DNA of 64,000 bases from Euclidia mi (Eukaryota > Arthropoda > Insecta > Lepidoptera > Erebidae), in contig OX123182.2 in the NCBI GenBank assembly GCA_944739405.2, positions 95,782,051 through 95,846,050 on the forward strand. The letters are read 5' to 3'. The notes beneath the pieces were generated by a model, which did not search any database, was not told the origin of the DNA, and saw nothing but the letters and a program-made list of their open reading frames with translations. How positions within the stretch are numbered: position 1 is the first letter of the stretch; the number at the start of each line of letters is the position of its first letter. Made by a program: the position numbers and the translations under genes. Below, one piece after another: positions 33,491 to 44,529 of this stretch.

Positions 33491-34344
33491 GAGCTAACGG
33501 TATATAGCCCTGTTTGTTCTAACTGCGAACAATTTTTTTCTTTAACACGTCTATGGTGGAACGAGGTTTGATATACGTTGCATTGTGCGTAGTATTTCCT
33601 TGTTGCGCTTAAAAAATAGCGTACTCGTTGCCGTCACGAGCGGCGTTTTTCAATTTTATCTAGGACATAAAAGTGACGATGCTTTAGTCGTATGCTCTAT
33701 ACAAAGTGTACCAGTATTAGAAAACAACTGTCTTTATTTTGGCGTTTATAGATTTTTGTTTGTGGCTATATTAACCCCTTGAGTGTCCTACGGTCACGGT
33801 GTGCCCGTAAGAGAAATAGGCCGGTAGTGTCCTACGGGCACTGTGTGCCCATAAGGATTTGTGTGAACTTCACTCCGGTGTTGTGTGATTGGTTACAATA
33901 ATAAAACCGTACATCGACTAGTTACAGATTTACCAACATAATATCATAAATTTTTCCCATATTTCCAAGCTTGTAAGCGAGAAAAATTATAAAATTGCTG
34001 ATTTCGGTGCTCAGTTTTCTCCGTGCCGCCATATTGCGCTGTGGCGATCAACTAAGTTGAATTTGTGATTTTTCAAAAATGTATTCTCAACGCAAACGCT
34101 AAGTGATTGTATTAGTATTATATATCAAATTATTGACAATTTAGTGAAATATATGTTTTAAATATTTTTTTAGCCAGGTATAAAAACATTTACAAAAAAA
34201 GTGTTAGTAATTTTTGTGATGCAATTTTCGGGCGTTGGCCGCTAGCCGTCCACCATATTTTAAATGATTATATGTAAGTATTTATTAATTACTTTACCAA
34301 ATATAGATAAGTTCCTCACAAAGTTGTCTTAGAATCCATTGTTA

Positions 34345-35082
34345 TGTAACGGGTTCTGGTAGTAAAAACGCAGTAGAGGTTCTAGATGCGTTTATTGCAG
34401 AGTATTGTCTCACTTCCCTTGTCACGAGTATGACCGACCAACAACACGACACTGGCCTGAACACTAAGGGCTGCAGTCTCCCACGCTGTTCCCTCCGGTA
34501 GTGTGTGGGCAGGCTGCTCGTAGGCTGCGCGTAGCGGTAGATCCTCGCAGGCCGTTGGTTCAGCTGGCAGACGCCGGCGGTGCGAGTACGATGAGCAGGG
34601 CAGGCCAGACTCTTCGGCAGAGGTGACGCCGAAGGCGATGCAGGAAAGTGTAGCGGTCTAGGAGCGTAGCCGGAGTCTTAACGTGAACATGGAACCTGAA
34701 GGAAAGTAGCATTAGGAGAGCCACAACCAATAGAGTCAGGCAGGCGGCGTCAGCCGGCCTCAGCTAGCAGGTAGAGAGATGGGCAGTACGCTAACGCAGT
34801 AAATGTAGTAACTTACCCACAGCTGGGACCAGGATACACGTATGAAGTAGTATAATTATAGATATAGCGGTATAGAATTTAGTAGCGGTAGTAGGTTAGT
34901 GTAGAGTAGCGGTGCCGGCCTCTCTGTCGGCCCCTTTATATACTGGGCCCTCCATCAGTTCGTGTCGGCGCATTACCAAATATAGGCAAAACTTACGAGC
35001 GCGGACGATGGCCTTCTCTGATTGGCCGAGCGTATGGACGGTATTATGACGTACACTCGGTAGGTACCGGTCATACGCCACA
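34345..35082 (-). repeat. 3' LTR of gypsy element 2
   Basis: 738 bp, starting TGTAACGGGTTCTGG on the plus strand and ending CATACGCCACA. In element orientation it reads TGTGGCGTATG ... CCCGTTACA and contains a GTATATAAAGG TATA-like promoter. Confidence 0.95.
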
Positions 35083-35227
35083 ATACCGCCCGCCTTAGGA
35101 GAGGATTTTACGTGGCTAACAAGGAAAATCCGACTAACTGCGTTAGGTCTATGAGTCCGCTACTGTCCAAGCTAAGACGGCATATAGAGAGAAGGAAGGG
35201 AAAGTCTTCTACGGTTTGAACAAATAG

Positions 35228-38200
35228 TTAGGCACCATAGTGTATAAGTTTTAGGTCCTTTATGTGCCAAAACCCAATAGAATTTCCAGACGCGTCCGAC
35301 AACTCGTAAACGAGAGGCGACTTTTTATTAATCACTGTGCACTTCACGAATTTAGGGGCTAGTTTCTTACAAAAGGACTTATCCTTGTCGCTCTGATAAA
35401 AAGTCCTTTTCCACACAGTGTCTCCCACATTAAACTCAGCTGGTTTACGGCGTAAATTATACGTTTGGGAATTCCTAGCATGAGCTTGAATGAGGAGTGC
35501 CTGAACTTTGTCAAATATGCCTGATAAGTGACCTATGTTTTCTGCGTAATCGTCCCTAGGTATGTATACTATATCATCAGCGTCTGTGTCGACATAGTGT
35601 GAGCCGCATGGAACTAGTTCACGTCCATAGACTAAAAAACTAGGTGTATAGCCCGTGACTTCATTAACTGCAGTATTTAATGCAAACTGCACCTTAGGTA
35701 CAAGACTGTCCCATAATCTCTGGTCATTTCCTACAAACGCCGCTAAGGTAGAACCAATGGTTTTATCGACGACCGTACCGTATTGACATGTGGGGAATAT
35801 TTAGGAGTATAATGAAGATTAGGGATTTTGTACTTGCGCAACATAGCTTTTAAAGTAGCACTGACAAACTGTTTACCATTGTCCAATATAATTGTAGATG
35901 GTATACCATGAACTAAAAATATTTTTTCTTCCAAAATATTAGTTATTATTTCAGCAGTTGCGCGCCTGATAGGAAAAAGTAGACAGTATTTACTAAAACA
36001 ACAAGTTACAACAAAGATGTAGGCGTTTTGTTTTCTTGTGACGGGTAGTGGCCCCACCAAATCTACACTACTGGTTTGGAAGGGTCGTGAACACACTTTG
36101 GGTCGTCCCATGGTTCCCGATGGTGCATGGTTCTGATGTTTGTGCGCGATACAAGTGTCGCAAGAATTTATGAACTTAACTACGTCATCGCGCATTTTGG
36201 GCCAATAGTAACGCAGTGCTAAGCGCTTGTAAGTTTTAAATATACCGAAATGCCCCGAAGTGGGTTCGGCATGGTTCTCTAATATGGCATTATTTCGATC
36301 AGAAGAAGGTAGTACTTCTTTCCATTCGAACTCCTTACGTAGCATACACCTAGATTTAATCAAATGATACAATTTATTATTTTTTATAGAATAGTCTGGA
36401 TAGTCATTAGGCGAAGATAAACAACCATTGTAGGTGGCTGAATACCATTGGTCAGTGTCAACATAAGGGTCATTCACGTTATTATTATTCGCGTTAATTA
36501 TATTTACAGGTAGGGATCGTGATAACGCATCGCCTAAAATATTATCCGCGCCGCGCCGATGTTTTATTTCGAAGTTAAATGCTGACAGACGAACCGACCA
36601 CCGAGCTAATCTACCAGTCGGGTTGCTCAAGTTTAGGAACCATTTCAGTGCAGAATGGTCAGTATACACAACGAACTTTAATCCGTTATCTAAATAACAG
36701 CGCCAATATTCGAGGGCCGTTAGAACTGCTAATGTCTCCCGTTCTGTTATACTGTAGTTTTGTTCCTGTGCATTTAGTGACCTACTCATGTAAGCGATAG
36801 GTAGTTCCACGCCATCTATTTCTTGTGTAAGTAACCCACCGATGCCGCTCGCACTCGCATCTGTGTGAACTTGAAAAGGTTTCTCGTAATCGGGACACGA
36901 TAATATTGGTGCGGAACTTAACAATTGTTTTAGTTTACAAAACGAGTCATCAGCTTCCACCGACCACTGAAATGGTGCGGCTTTCTTACGGGTAGAGGTA
37001 AGTTTGTTCAAAGGACCGGCAATAGAACTAAAATTAGGTATAAATCGCCGATACCATGATGCAATGCCTAAGAACCTTTTGACTTCTTTTTCATTCTTAG
37101 GCGTAGCATATTGAAGAATGGCTTCCACCTTACATGGGTCTACTTGTAATCCTTTAGAGTTTACTACGTAGCCCAAGTACTTCAATTCATCACGGAAGAA
37201 TTTAGATTTTTCTAAGTTTATTGTAAGGTTGGCCGATTTTAATTTTTCGTAAACTTTATTTAATAGTGACACATGAGCATTAAAAGATGGCGATATAAGC
37301 ACGATATCATCTAAAAAAAACGAATACAGAGTTTTCGAACTCAGGACTGTTCGTAAACAAGTGATCCACCAAACGCTGTTGTGTCGCAGGCGCATTCGTT
37401 AAACCAAACGGCATAGTCACAAATCTAAATGTTCCTCTAGTAGGCACATAGAACGCAGTCTTATCACGATCACATTCGCGAAGAGGCGTCTGCCAAAAGG
37501 ACTTAGATAAGTCTATACTACTTAGATATCTAGCGTTCCTAAGGTTGTCTAAAATTTCGGATACTTAAGGTAGTTTGTACGCGTCTTTTTTAGTAATGGA
37601 ATTAAGTTTCCGACTATCTAAATAAAACCTTAGTTTACCGTCCTTCTTAGGCGTTAGTAAAATTGGTGACGACCACGGACTTTCGCATTTTTCTATCACT
37701 CCCTATGCAAGCATTTCGTCTAATTCGTCAATAATTATTTTTAATTTCGTCGGCGGTAACCTATAATATCTTTGGCGTATCGGCGCAGAATCGCCAGTGT
37801 CTATTGCATGTTCTATTAAGTGAGTTCGTCCTAAACCGGTATTTTCAGTAGAAATCGACTCGTATTGCTTTATAATTAACTTAGCCGTTCTTTGTTGTGA
37901 CACACTCAACTCACTAAAAGATTGCAATACGTTCGTGTTACTCGGCTTATTTTCACTTAACACACTACACGGCAATGTTTTAGACATGCATACGGATGCG
38001 ATATGCTTAGGCAGTAATTTGAATAGTTTCCAGAAATCGATGCCTAAAATTAAATTACTTGTAACTTCTGGAATAATATAAGCTTTCAATAAGTGGGTTT
38101 GATTATTAAAAGTAGTGGGTAAGTTGATAAGACCGCGCGGCAACAATATATTTCCATTCGCGGTCCGAATGGAATTAGTGTTGTGACACTGCTGTATTTC

Positions 38201-38464
38201 TAACCCGGTTTTAGTAATTACCTCCAAATGGGAGTTGTTACCTAAAATTGTAATGGCTGAACCGGAATCGAGCAATCCACAAATAGGTAAACTGTTAATC
38301 GTTACGTTAACATAGGGCCGTAGGTCATTTTTAGGTTTATTATCCAGGATCGAGGCGACGGAATAACTAGAGAAATACACTTTTAGAGTGTTTAGCCAAT
38401 TTCTCCAATCATCTTTGTCAAAATTGGTTGAATAGGTTGTAGAACCTAAATTAGATTTTGACAC
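35228..38464 (-). pseudogene. gypsy element 2 pol (PR-RT-RNaseH-IN), broken
   Basis: From 38464 the frame gives a protease with LLDSGSAITILG and LILGIDFW, then the RT start (IRQRYYRLPP). A stop lies at 37703-37705 (after DEMLA), another at 37565-37567. A frameshift in the eight-A run at 37313-37320 falls next to the active site FLDDIVLISP. From 37300 the frame is open: VHTDASASGIGG for RNase H, zinc finger HAEPTSGHFG plus CDTC, and integrase SVDLVGPLP and ILDNGKQF. Near 35775 a frameshift destroys the segment that should hold the catalytic glutamate. The C-terminal part (35228-35692, VGDTVWKRTFYQ) ends normally. Confidence 0.92.
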
Positions 38465-38487
38465 GCCCCGACCCTGACCAACTAGTT

Positions 38488-39858
38488 TTATGGTTTCGTC
38501 GATTTACAGTTCGGGCAGTTAGGGAATGTCACATCCCTACGGCCGCACTTGAAGCAAATTGCGAAGCGATCGCGTTTACATTCATTCAAACTGTGATCAT
38601 TGATACGGCAGCGCGGGCAGTACTTGGACGTGACTAGAGCGACAGAGCTAGGTTTAGACTTAGGTTTGCTAGGTTCGTTGTTCTCAGTGTATTCGGACGT
38701 ACCCTCTATAGTAGCAACGGGATAATTATTGCAGGAATTATTACGCGCTCGGTTATTAGGTTTGTGACTGTAAGCTAGGTCTGGTGCCAACGTGTCGTTA
38801 TTATAATACGGTTCGCGGAATTGAGAGTTCAAACATTTCATCCGTTCGTAGTTTAAACATAACGTCTGCAGTGTTGCTATACTGTCTATTGAAGATATTG
38901 ACGGAGCTAGCACTAGTGAGTAGCATGGACGTATGTTATGCAATAGGATGTCTAACTTTTCGCGTTCGGACAATCGCTTTGACGGTGACAGCCTAGCGAA
39001 CAGCTGATTCATTATCGAGAGATAAATAATTATAGTTTCGGTAGCACCTTGAGTACGTCGGCGGATTTCATTTAATAACCGGTAGTCATAATCGTACGGT
39101 GTGAAATCGTCTATTAATTTAGTGGTGAGTTCTTCCCATGTAGTGAAATATTCTTTTAGGCCGCGGTACCAGTGAAGTGCGTTACCGGTGAAAATTTCGG
39201 AGGCATATGATAAAATTTTATTGGAAGGTAGATTACGCGCGGTTTGGAATTCAGTTACGCGTTGTAGGAACGCTCGGACGCATCCCGTACCGTCGTATTT
39301 TAGCTTAGACAGTTCGCTAACTCTCAAATGCTCGCAATGCAATACTGAAGCTAACCCTGCCTGCGTCGAGGTAGACGGCGCAGGTTGGACCTCTGCTACA
39401 GCATCAGCTGAGCGAACAGCTGATTGCTCAATGGTAGACAGTTCCGCCGAGAGCTTGTCGAACCGGCTGCACAATTCGGTTATTCGTTTTGAATACGCCG
39501 TAGGACGTTCCATCCTACGGAGTCTATGGAAAATGTGGTTGTGCAGTGCGGTAGACCTCCTAGCTAGGTTCGCGTCGTAAGAAAGCGATAACGAATTTAG
39601 TCGCTTGGCCAGCTCAGAGACGGCCTCGCTAGCGCCCTCGAAGTCCACCGCTATGGCTAGACCCGACTCCAAAATGTCATCATTTGGAATGGCTTCCAGT
39701 AATTTAGGGAGCTGCTTCCGCAGACCTAGGACAGAGGTAGCCGGCTCTTCACCTCTAATCGCGACCTCGTAAGCTAACTCGTTCTTGTTTAGCAGGAAGT
39801 ATTTTATGGGGTGTGAGCCCATGGTGTATGAATAACCGCATAAGTAAACACTACACAC
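38488..39858 (-). CDS. gypsy element 2 gag
   Basis: An intact 456-codon frame. The first ATG (39858) precedes MGSHPIKYFLL, and the internal ATG at 39822 is the likelier start because the homology-like region begins there. The middle has a gag core (LHWYRGLKEYFTTWEELTTK). The C-terminus carries CPRCRINDHSLNEC, a proper CX2CX4HX4C knuckle, and then CFKCGRRDVTFPNC, where valine replaces the zinc-binding histidine. A final CPNC follows. This nucleocapsid-like protein packages element RNA. It is the only complete retrotransposon protein in the window. The first 122 or so codons recur, inverted, at 60747-61112. Confidence 0.9.
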   Translation of the reverse strand: MCSVYLCGYSYTMGSHPIKYFLLNKNELAYEVAIRGEEPATSVLGLRKQLPKLLEAIPNDDILESGLAIAVDFEGASEAVSELAKRLNSLSLSYDANLARRSTALHNHIFHRLRRMERPTAYSKRITELCSRFDKLSAELSTIEQSAVRSADAVAEVQPAPSTSTQAGLASVLHCEHLRVSELSKLKYDGTGCVRAFLQRVTEFQTARNLPSNKILSYASEIFTGNALHWYRGLKEYFTTWEELTTKLIDDFTPYDYDYRLLNEIRRRTQGATETIIIYLSIMNQLFARLSPSKRLSEREKLDILLHNIRPCYSLVLAPSISSIDSIATLQTLCLNYERMKCLNSQFREPYYNNDTLAPDLAYSHKPNNRARNNSCNNYPVATIEGTSEYTENNEPSKPKSKPSSVALVTSKYCPRCRINDHSLNECKRDRFAICFKCGRRDVTFPNCPNCKSTKP

Positions 39859-40108
39859 TACACTTAGTGCGCAAGCGTTCCGCCCTTACAAATGGCCTAC
39901 TTTACGATTAGGCGTAAAAGTTCGACCGTTAGGACTAATAAGAAAAACGTTAGATTCAAATTTGCAAACTAGTACGTAGTAGGTAGTTACACTAAAAGGT
40001 AGGCAATTAGTACAACAATACGTACCGGTTCGCTGTAGCCGCACCTGCTCGCTTACAATAATGGAGACCTGCTAGATGAGAACTCGAGCACGGAAAGCGA
40101 GACAATAA

Positions 40109-40124
40109 CCCACGTAGGCGCCAC
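40109..40124 (-). other. primer binding site candidate of gypsy element 2
   Basis: On the minus strand, directly after the 5' LTR, the sequence is GTGGCGCCTACGTGGG. TGGCGCC matches the start of primer binding sites complementary to tRNA 3' ends in many insect gypsy elements. The specific tRNA is not assigned. Confidence 0.65.
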
Positions 40125-40862
40125 TGTAACGGGTTCTGGTAGTAAAAACGCAGTAGAGGTTCTAGATGCGTTTATTGCAGAGTATTGTCTCACTTCCCTT
40201 GTCACGAGTATGACCGACCAACAACACGACACTGGCCTGAACACTAAGGGCTGCAGTCTCCCACGCTGTTCCCTCCGGTAGTGTGTGGGCAGGCAGCTCG
40301 AAGGCTGCGCGTAGCGGTAGATCCTCGCACGCCGTTGGTTCAGCTGGCAGACGCCGGCGGTGCGAGTACGATGAGCAGGGCAGGCCAGACTCTTCGGCAG
40401 AGGTGACGCCGAAGGCGATGCAGGAAAGTGTAGCGGTCTAGGAGCGTAGCCGGAGTCTTAACGTGAACCTGGAACCTGAAGGAAAGTAGCATTAGGAGAG
40501 CCACAACCAATAGAGTCAGGCAGGCGGCGTCAGCCGGCCTCAGCTAGCAGGTAGAGAGATGGGCAGTACGCTAACGCAGTAAATGTAGTAACTTACCCAC
40601 AGCTGGGACCAGGATACACGTATGAAGTAGTATAATTATAGATATAGCGGTATAGAATTTAGTAGCGGTAGTAGGTTAGTGTAGAGTAGCGGTGCCGGCC
40701 TCTCTGTCGGCCCCTTTATATACTGGGCCCTCCATCAGTTCGTGTCGGCGCATTACCAAATATAGGCAAAACTTACGAGCGCGGACGATGGCCTTCTCTG
40801 ATTGGCCGAGCGTATGGACGGTATTATGACGTACACTCGGTAGGTACCGGTCATACGCCACA
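40125..40862 (-). repeat. 5' LTR of gypsy element 2
   Basis: 738 bp and equal in length to 34345-35082, with four differences noticed (for example CAGCTCGAAGG against CTGCTCGTAGG). It is followed by GTTA. Its inverted copy at 59743-60480 differs from it by one base that I can see. Confidence 0.95.
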
Positions 40863-41944
40863 GTTAATTAGACATGTCGTATTTTTTTGCTATAAATAGG
40901 TATAAATATGTTTTGCGAGTGAGAAATGTTTCCCGTCGGATCGTCAAAATGGCGCAATTTTTTCGCTGCTATGCATAAATAGTTATTGTGAAGTGATATC
41001 GGTGACCTGTGCTAAATTAATGTATACAACCGTCGCATTGTCTACCCATGTCAATATTAGTGCAGTGAGGAAGTGAATTTCGTGAATAATTTATGTGTAT
41101 TGTGGAAAAATGTTTCACGTGGTGTAAGAAAAAACAAAGTGACCTGCATTTATCAATATTTTTCGACATGAAAAGGTTAAAGGTAAGCTATTTTAATATA
41201 ATTCCCATATAGAGTAACTTCTGAACTGTATGCTTTTTAAAATTTACGTCATATAATTACACCAACCGCGAGAAAATAACATTTTTATAACCTAGTATCT
41301 TATAAACATTACATCCTCCAAATGGCTGGATACTACCGGAGAAAATGCATTTTGGAGCGGGGCATGCGACGGGTTAAAAGCTAAAGCTGTTGCAAGTAAA
41401 CTGACAATACATATTTTAAAACAGTTCTAACTAGTTCAGTAAACTAACTAGATATGTCAAGAAACATATATTATTTAGAACAATTATTTAAGCACATAAA
41501 GTGGACACAAAAGAATCAAACAGTTTTATATTTGTTTTTTTTATTCCAAGTCATATGCATATAGGTATATTTTATAATATACCTATAATTGTTTTAGGGA
41601 AATGTCTAAAAGCTATGTTCAGCAATATGTATCATCATAAATCCTGTATCATCATAGATCGCAGGGAAATAAACTTTGCATATTTAAAAAAAATAACATA
41701 ATAACTTATTTTAAATAATACATGTCATGTTATGTGTTAAAACATATTGGTTGTAGTATTTAATTCTTATTTGATTTTATTAATCATAAAATGTGATGAA
41801 TAAACTTAGAAATAATTGCGCATTTAGTTCTTTAAGTAACTGTAACACTAATTTTTTACCAATATTTCACAACACTATGAAAAATACGTTTACGTTACAA
41901 ACTTTCATTTCAAAAGTACTGGTGCATGTAGTAGTGTATAAAAA

Positions 41945-44328
41945 TCTTAATATATATAAATCTCCTGTCACGATGTTTGTTCGCGATGGATTCCTAAACT
42001 GCTTAACCGATTTTAAATTAAATTGGCACACCGTGTGCAGTCTGGTCCAACTTGAGAGATAGGATAGCTTAGATCTTAATTATTATAGTCGCAATTTTAT
42101 TTTATTGCAAATTATTTGTCTATAATTAATTGACAGTCACAATTATCTGTTAACTCCAAAAGATTCTAACAGATGTCGATAATCTTATATTAATAATTTC
42201 GTCAAGGAGTACATCGAAACCTCACCTGAATAATAAACATTAAAAAATAAAGATTTCGAGTCGACAACATATATCCGCAAAATTCGGATTGTCGAGTATT
42301 TTGTTAAATTCTAATGGTTCTGAGTTCTGACAGACAAATCACAGTCGCCATATTGGCTCTATGATATTGGCCCAAGTTTGCTTTGTACTAAGTAGTTTGT
42401 ATGTGTAAATACTTTTTACAGTTATATAGTATCTGCCCAATAAAGGAGATTTGTGTTACCCCGAATATCTATCTAGATACTATCTATCTATACTAATATA
42501 ATAAAGCGGAAGAGTTTATTTGTTTGTTTGTTTCTTTGTTTGAACGCGCTAATCTCAGGACTATTGGTCGGATCTGAAAAATTATTTTTGTATGCGATAG
42601 CTTAGTTATTCCGGAAGGCTATAGGCTATATAAAATAACGCTTCGACCCTTTGGGGCCGGGCAAAAGGCTAAAAAGGCTAAAAGATAATGTCGACTTATC
42701 TCAGGAACTAGCAGTCGGATTTTGAAAATTGTTATTGCCTATGATAGCCCAATTATTCTGAAAGGTAGGCTATATAAAATTACGCCGCAACTTTTAGGGG
42801 CCAGATAAAAATAATAAAATGGTCAAACGAGAAGGGGGAGGGTTGGGTCAAAGGCAAAAAAAGGCTAAACGAATAGGATACAACCTACCTATATGGATAT
42901 CGTTTTCGAGATTTCGGGACGCTGATTAATAATATCGACGGACGGGAAATCAAAGATGGCAGATGAGAAAATTTTAAAAATCAATATGGGTATCGCCTTC
43001 GATATTTTAAGGGGTGGGGAATCGAAATACAACATCTATTTCGTGATCAAAGATGGCGGAATGGAAATCAAAGATGGCGGATGGGAAAATTTAACAAGAT
43101 CAATATGGGTATCGTCTCCGATGTTTAAAGGGATGTGGAATCCAAATACAACATCTATTTCGTGATTCAAGATGGCGGATGGGAAATCAAAGATGGCGGA
43201 TGGGAAATCAAAGATGGCGGATGGGAAAAATTAAAAAAATCAATATGGGTATCGTCTCCGATGATTGAAGGGATGGTGAATCCAAATACAACATCTATTT
43301 CGTAATCACAGATGGCGGATAGGAAATCAAAGATGGCGGACGGGTTTTTTTTTAAAGTCGATATGGGTATCGTCTCCGATTTTTTAAGGAATGGGGAATT
43401 CAAAAACACCATCTATTTCGTGATCAAAGATGGCGGTCGGGTAATCAAAGATGGTGGATGAGAAAATTTCAAAAATCAATATGGGTATCGACTCCAATAT
43501 TTAAAGGGATGGGGAATCCAAATCCATCATCTATTTCGTGATCAAATATGGCGGATGGGAAATCAAAGATGGCGGATGGAAAAGTTTTAAAAAATCTATA
43601 TGGTAATCGTCTCCGATGTTTTAAGGGATGGCGACTCCAATTAAAACATCTATTTCGTGATCAAAGATGGCGGATGGGAAATCAAAGATGGCGGATGAAA
43701 AAAACATTTAAGTCAATATGGGTATACTCTCCGATGTTTTAAGCTATGAGGAATGCAAATACAACATCTACTTCGTAATCAAAGATGGCAAATGGAAAAT
43801 CGAAGATGGCGGATGGAAAATCCAAGGTGCCGGATGGGAAAATTCTATTAAATCAATATGCGTATCGGCTCCGCCGTTATAACGCATGTGGCATTCGTAT
43901 ATAACATCTGTTTCGTGATCAAATATGGCAGATGGAAAATCAATATATTATTTTATTGAAATTATTATTATTAGGTATTTGATGTTCGATGCAGATGATG
44001 GCTATGTTCAGCGGATACGTCTACTACGGAACCCTTCATGGGCGAGTCAGACTTGCAATTTATTTAATTATTTAATAGCCCAATGAGTAATTTTATCATA
44101 TCACTAGATCAGTTATCTGCCCCACTCATATTCCACATCCGCATCTTCAGTTAGTTTTTCTACCCTAGAAATAATTTATACGGCAAAACAACTTTGCCTG
44201 GCAATTAATAGATTAAATACTGATCTTCTTGGTAACTTTGTTCTTAATTCTTTGGAGAAGAGTTAAGTAAGAAAATGAAAAAGAAAAATACTTTAAAAAA
44301 GCGAGACGGAGTTCGCCGGGACAGCTAG
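41945..44328 (+). mobile_element. 2,384-bp non-autonomous Helitron, left arm only
   Basis: The element begins TCTTAATATATATAAATC and ends GAGTTCGCCGGGACAGCTAG, and sits between A (41944) and T (44329). The right arm has the exact empty site: AAAA directly joined to TATGTTATATAAC near 58655. TC and CTAG ends and A/T insertion are Helitron hallmarks. No Rep/helicase is encoded. A second Helitron-like 5' start (TCTATACTAATATAATAAAG, 42487) lies inside, together with a tandem array at 42935-43935. The copy therefore looks composite. Confidence 0.93.
42935..43935 (+). repeat. minisatellite of about 120 bp units rich in AGATGGCGG
   Basis: Eight units, recognised by ACATCTATTTCGTGATC-like words near 43032, 43151, 43292, 43410, 43527, 43647, 43768 and 43904, have periods of 117-141 bases. 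Each holds one to three copies of a roughly 22-base block (AAATCAAAGATGGCGGATGG) followed by CAATATGGGTATCGTCTCCG. Unit length varies with the number of these blocks. About a dozen exact AGATGGCGG words are present. Short open frames at 42956-43742 are products of the repeat. Confidence 0.92.
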
Positions 44329-44529
44329 TATGTTATATAACATAACGCCTGAATGTATATTGCCATGTTTTTATACGCTATGCATAGATTTGCTCACAGA
44401 GTAGATACTGTAATAAACCAAATAAATTGACTCATGTAATTTATATTTATGTAAATATCTCCGTCAACATTATTTTGTACAATTCGCCAAATGAGTACAT
44501 AGCGTGCAAAATTTGCAAACAATAGGGTA

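Larger units (their letters stand above)
34345..40862 (-). mobile_element. Ty3/gypsy retrotransposon 2, recent but defective
   Basis: Two 738-bp LTRs bound the element, and GTTA target duplications flank it (34341-34344 and 40863-40866). Gag and pol are on the minus strand in the order gag, protease, RT, RNase H, integrase, with no env frame. LTRs differ at only about four positions by eye, so the insertion is young. Yet pol has two stops, a frameshift at an eight-A run in the RT active-site region and another at the integrase glutamate. It probably inserted already defective or was copied by trans-complementation. Its 5' part is duplicated in inverted orientation at 59743-61112. Confidence 0.95.
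33771..41377 (+). mobile_element. piggyBac-like shell (TTAA-bounded) split by gypsy element 2
   Basis: TTAA at 33771-33774 is followed by CCCCTTGAGTGTCCTACGG, and TTAA at 41374-41377 is preceded by GGAGCGGGGCATGCGACGGG, so both ends read TTAACCC inward. Excluding the gypsy insertion and one GTTA repeat, about 1.09 kb remains. Near the left end, GTGTCCTACGGKCAC followed by GTGTGCCC occurs twice (33781 and 33828). The interior has leader-like sequence with short frames only and no transposase. TTAA targets and CCC ends are piggyBac hallmarks, but the two ends are otherwise poorly similar, so the boundaries are provisional. Confidence 0.5.

Noticed and set aside
42935..43935. CRISPR-like array
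   Set aside because: Eukaryotic minisatellite with variable nested units, no unique spacers and no cas genes.
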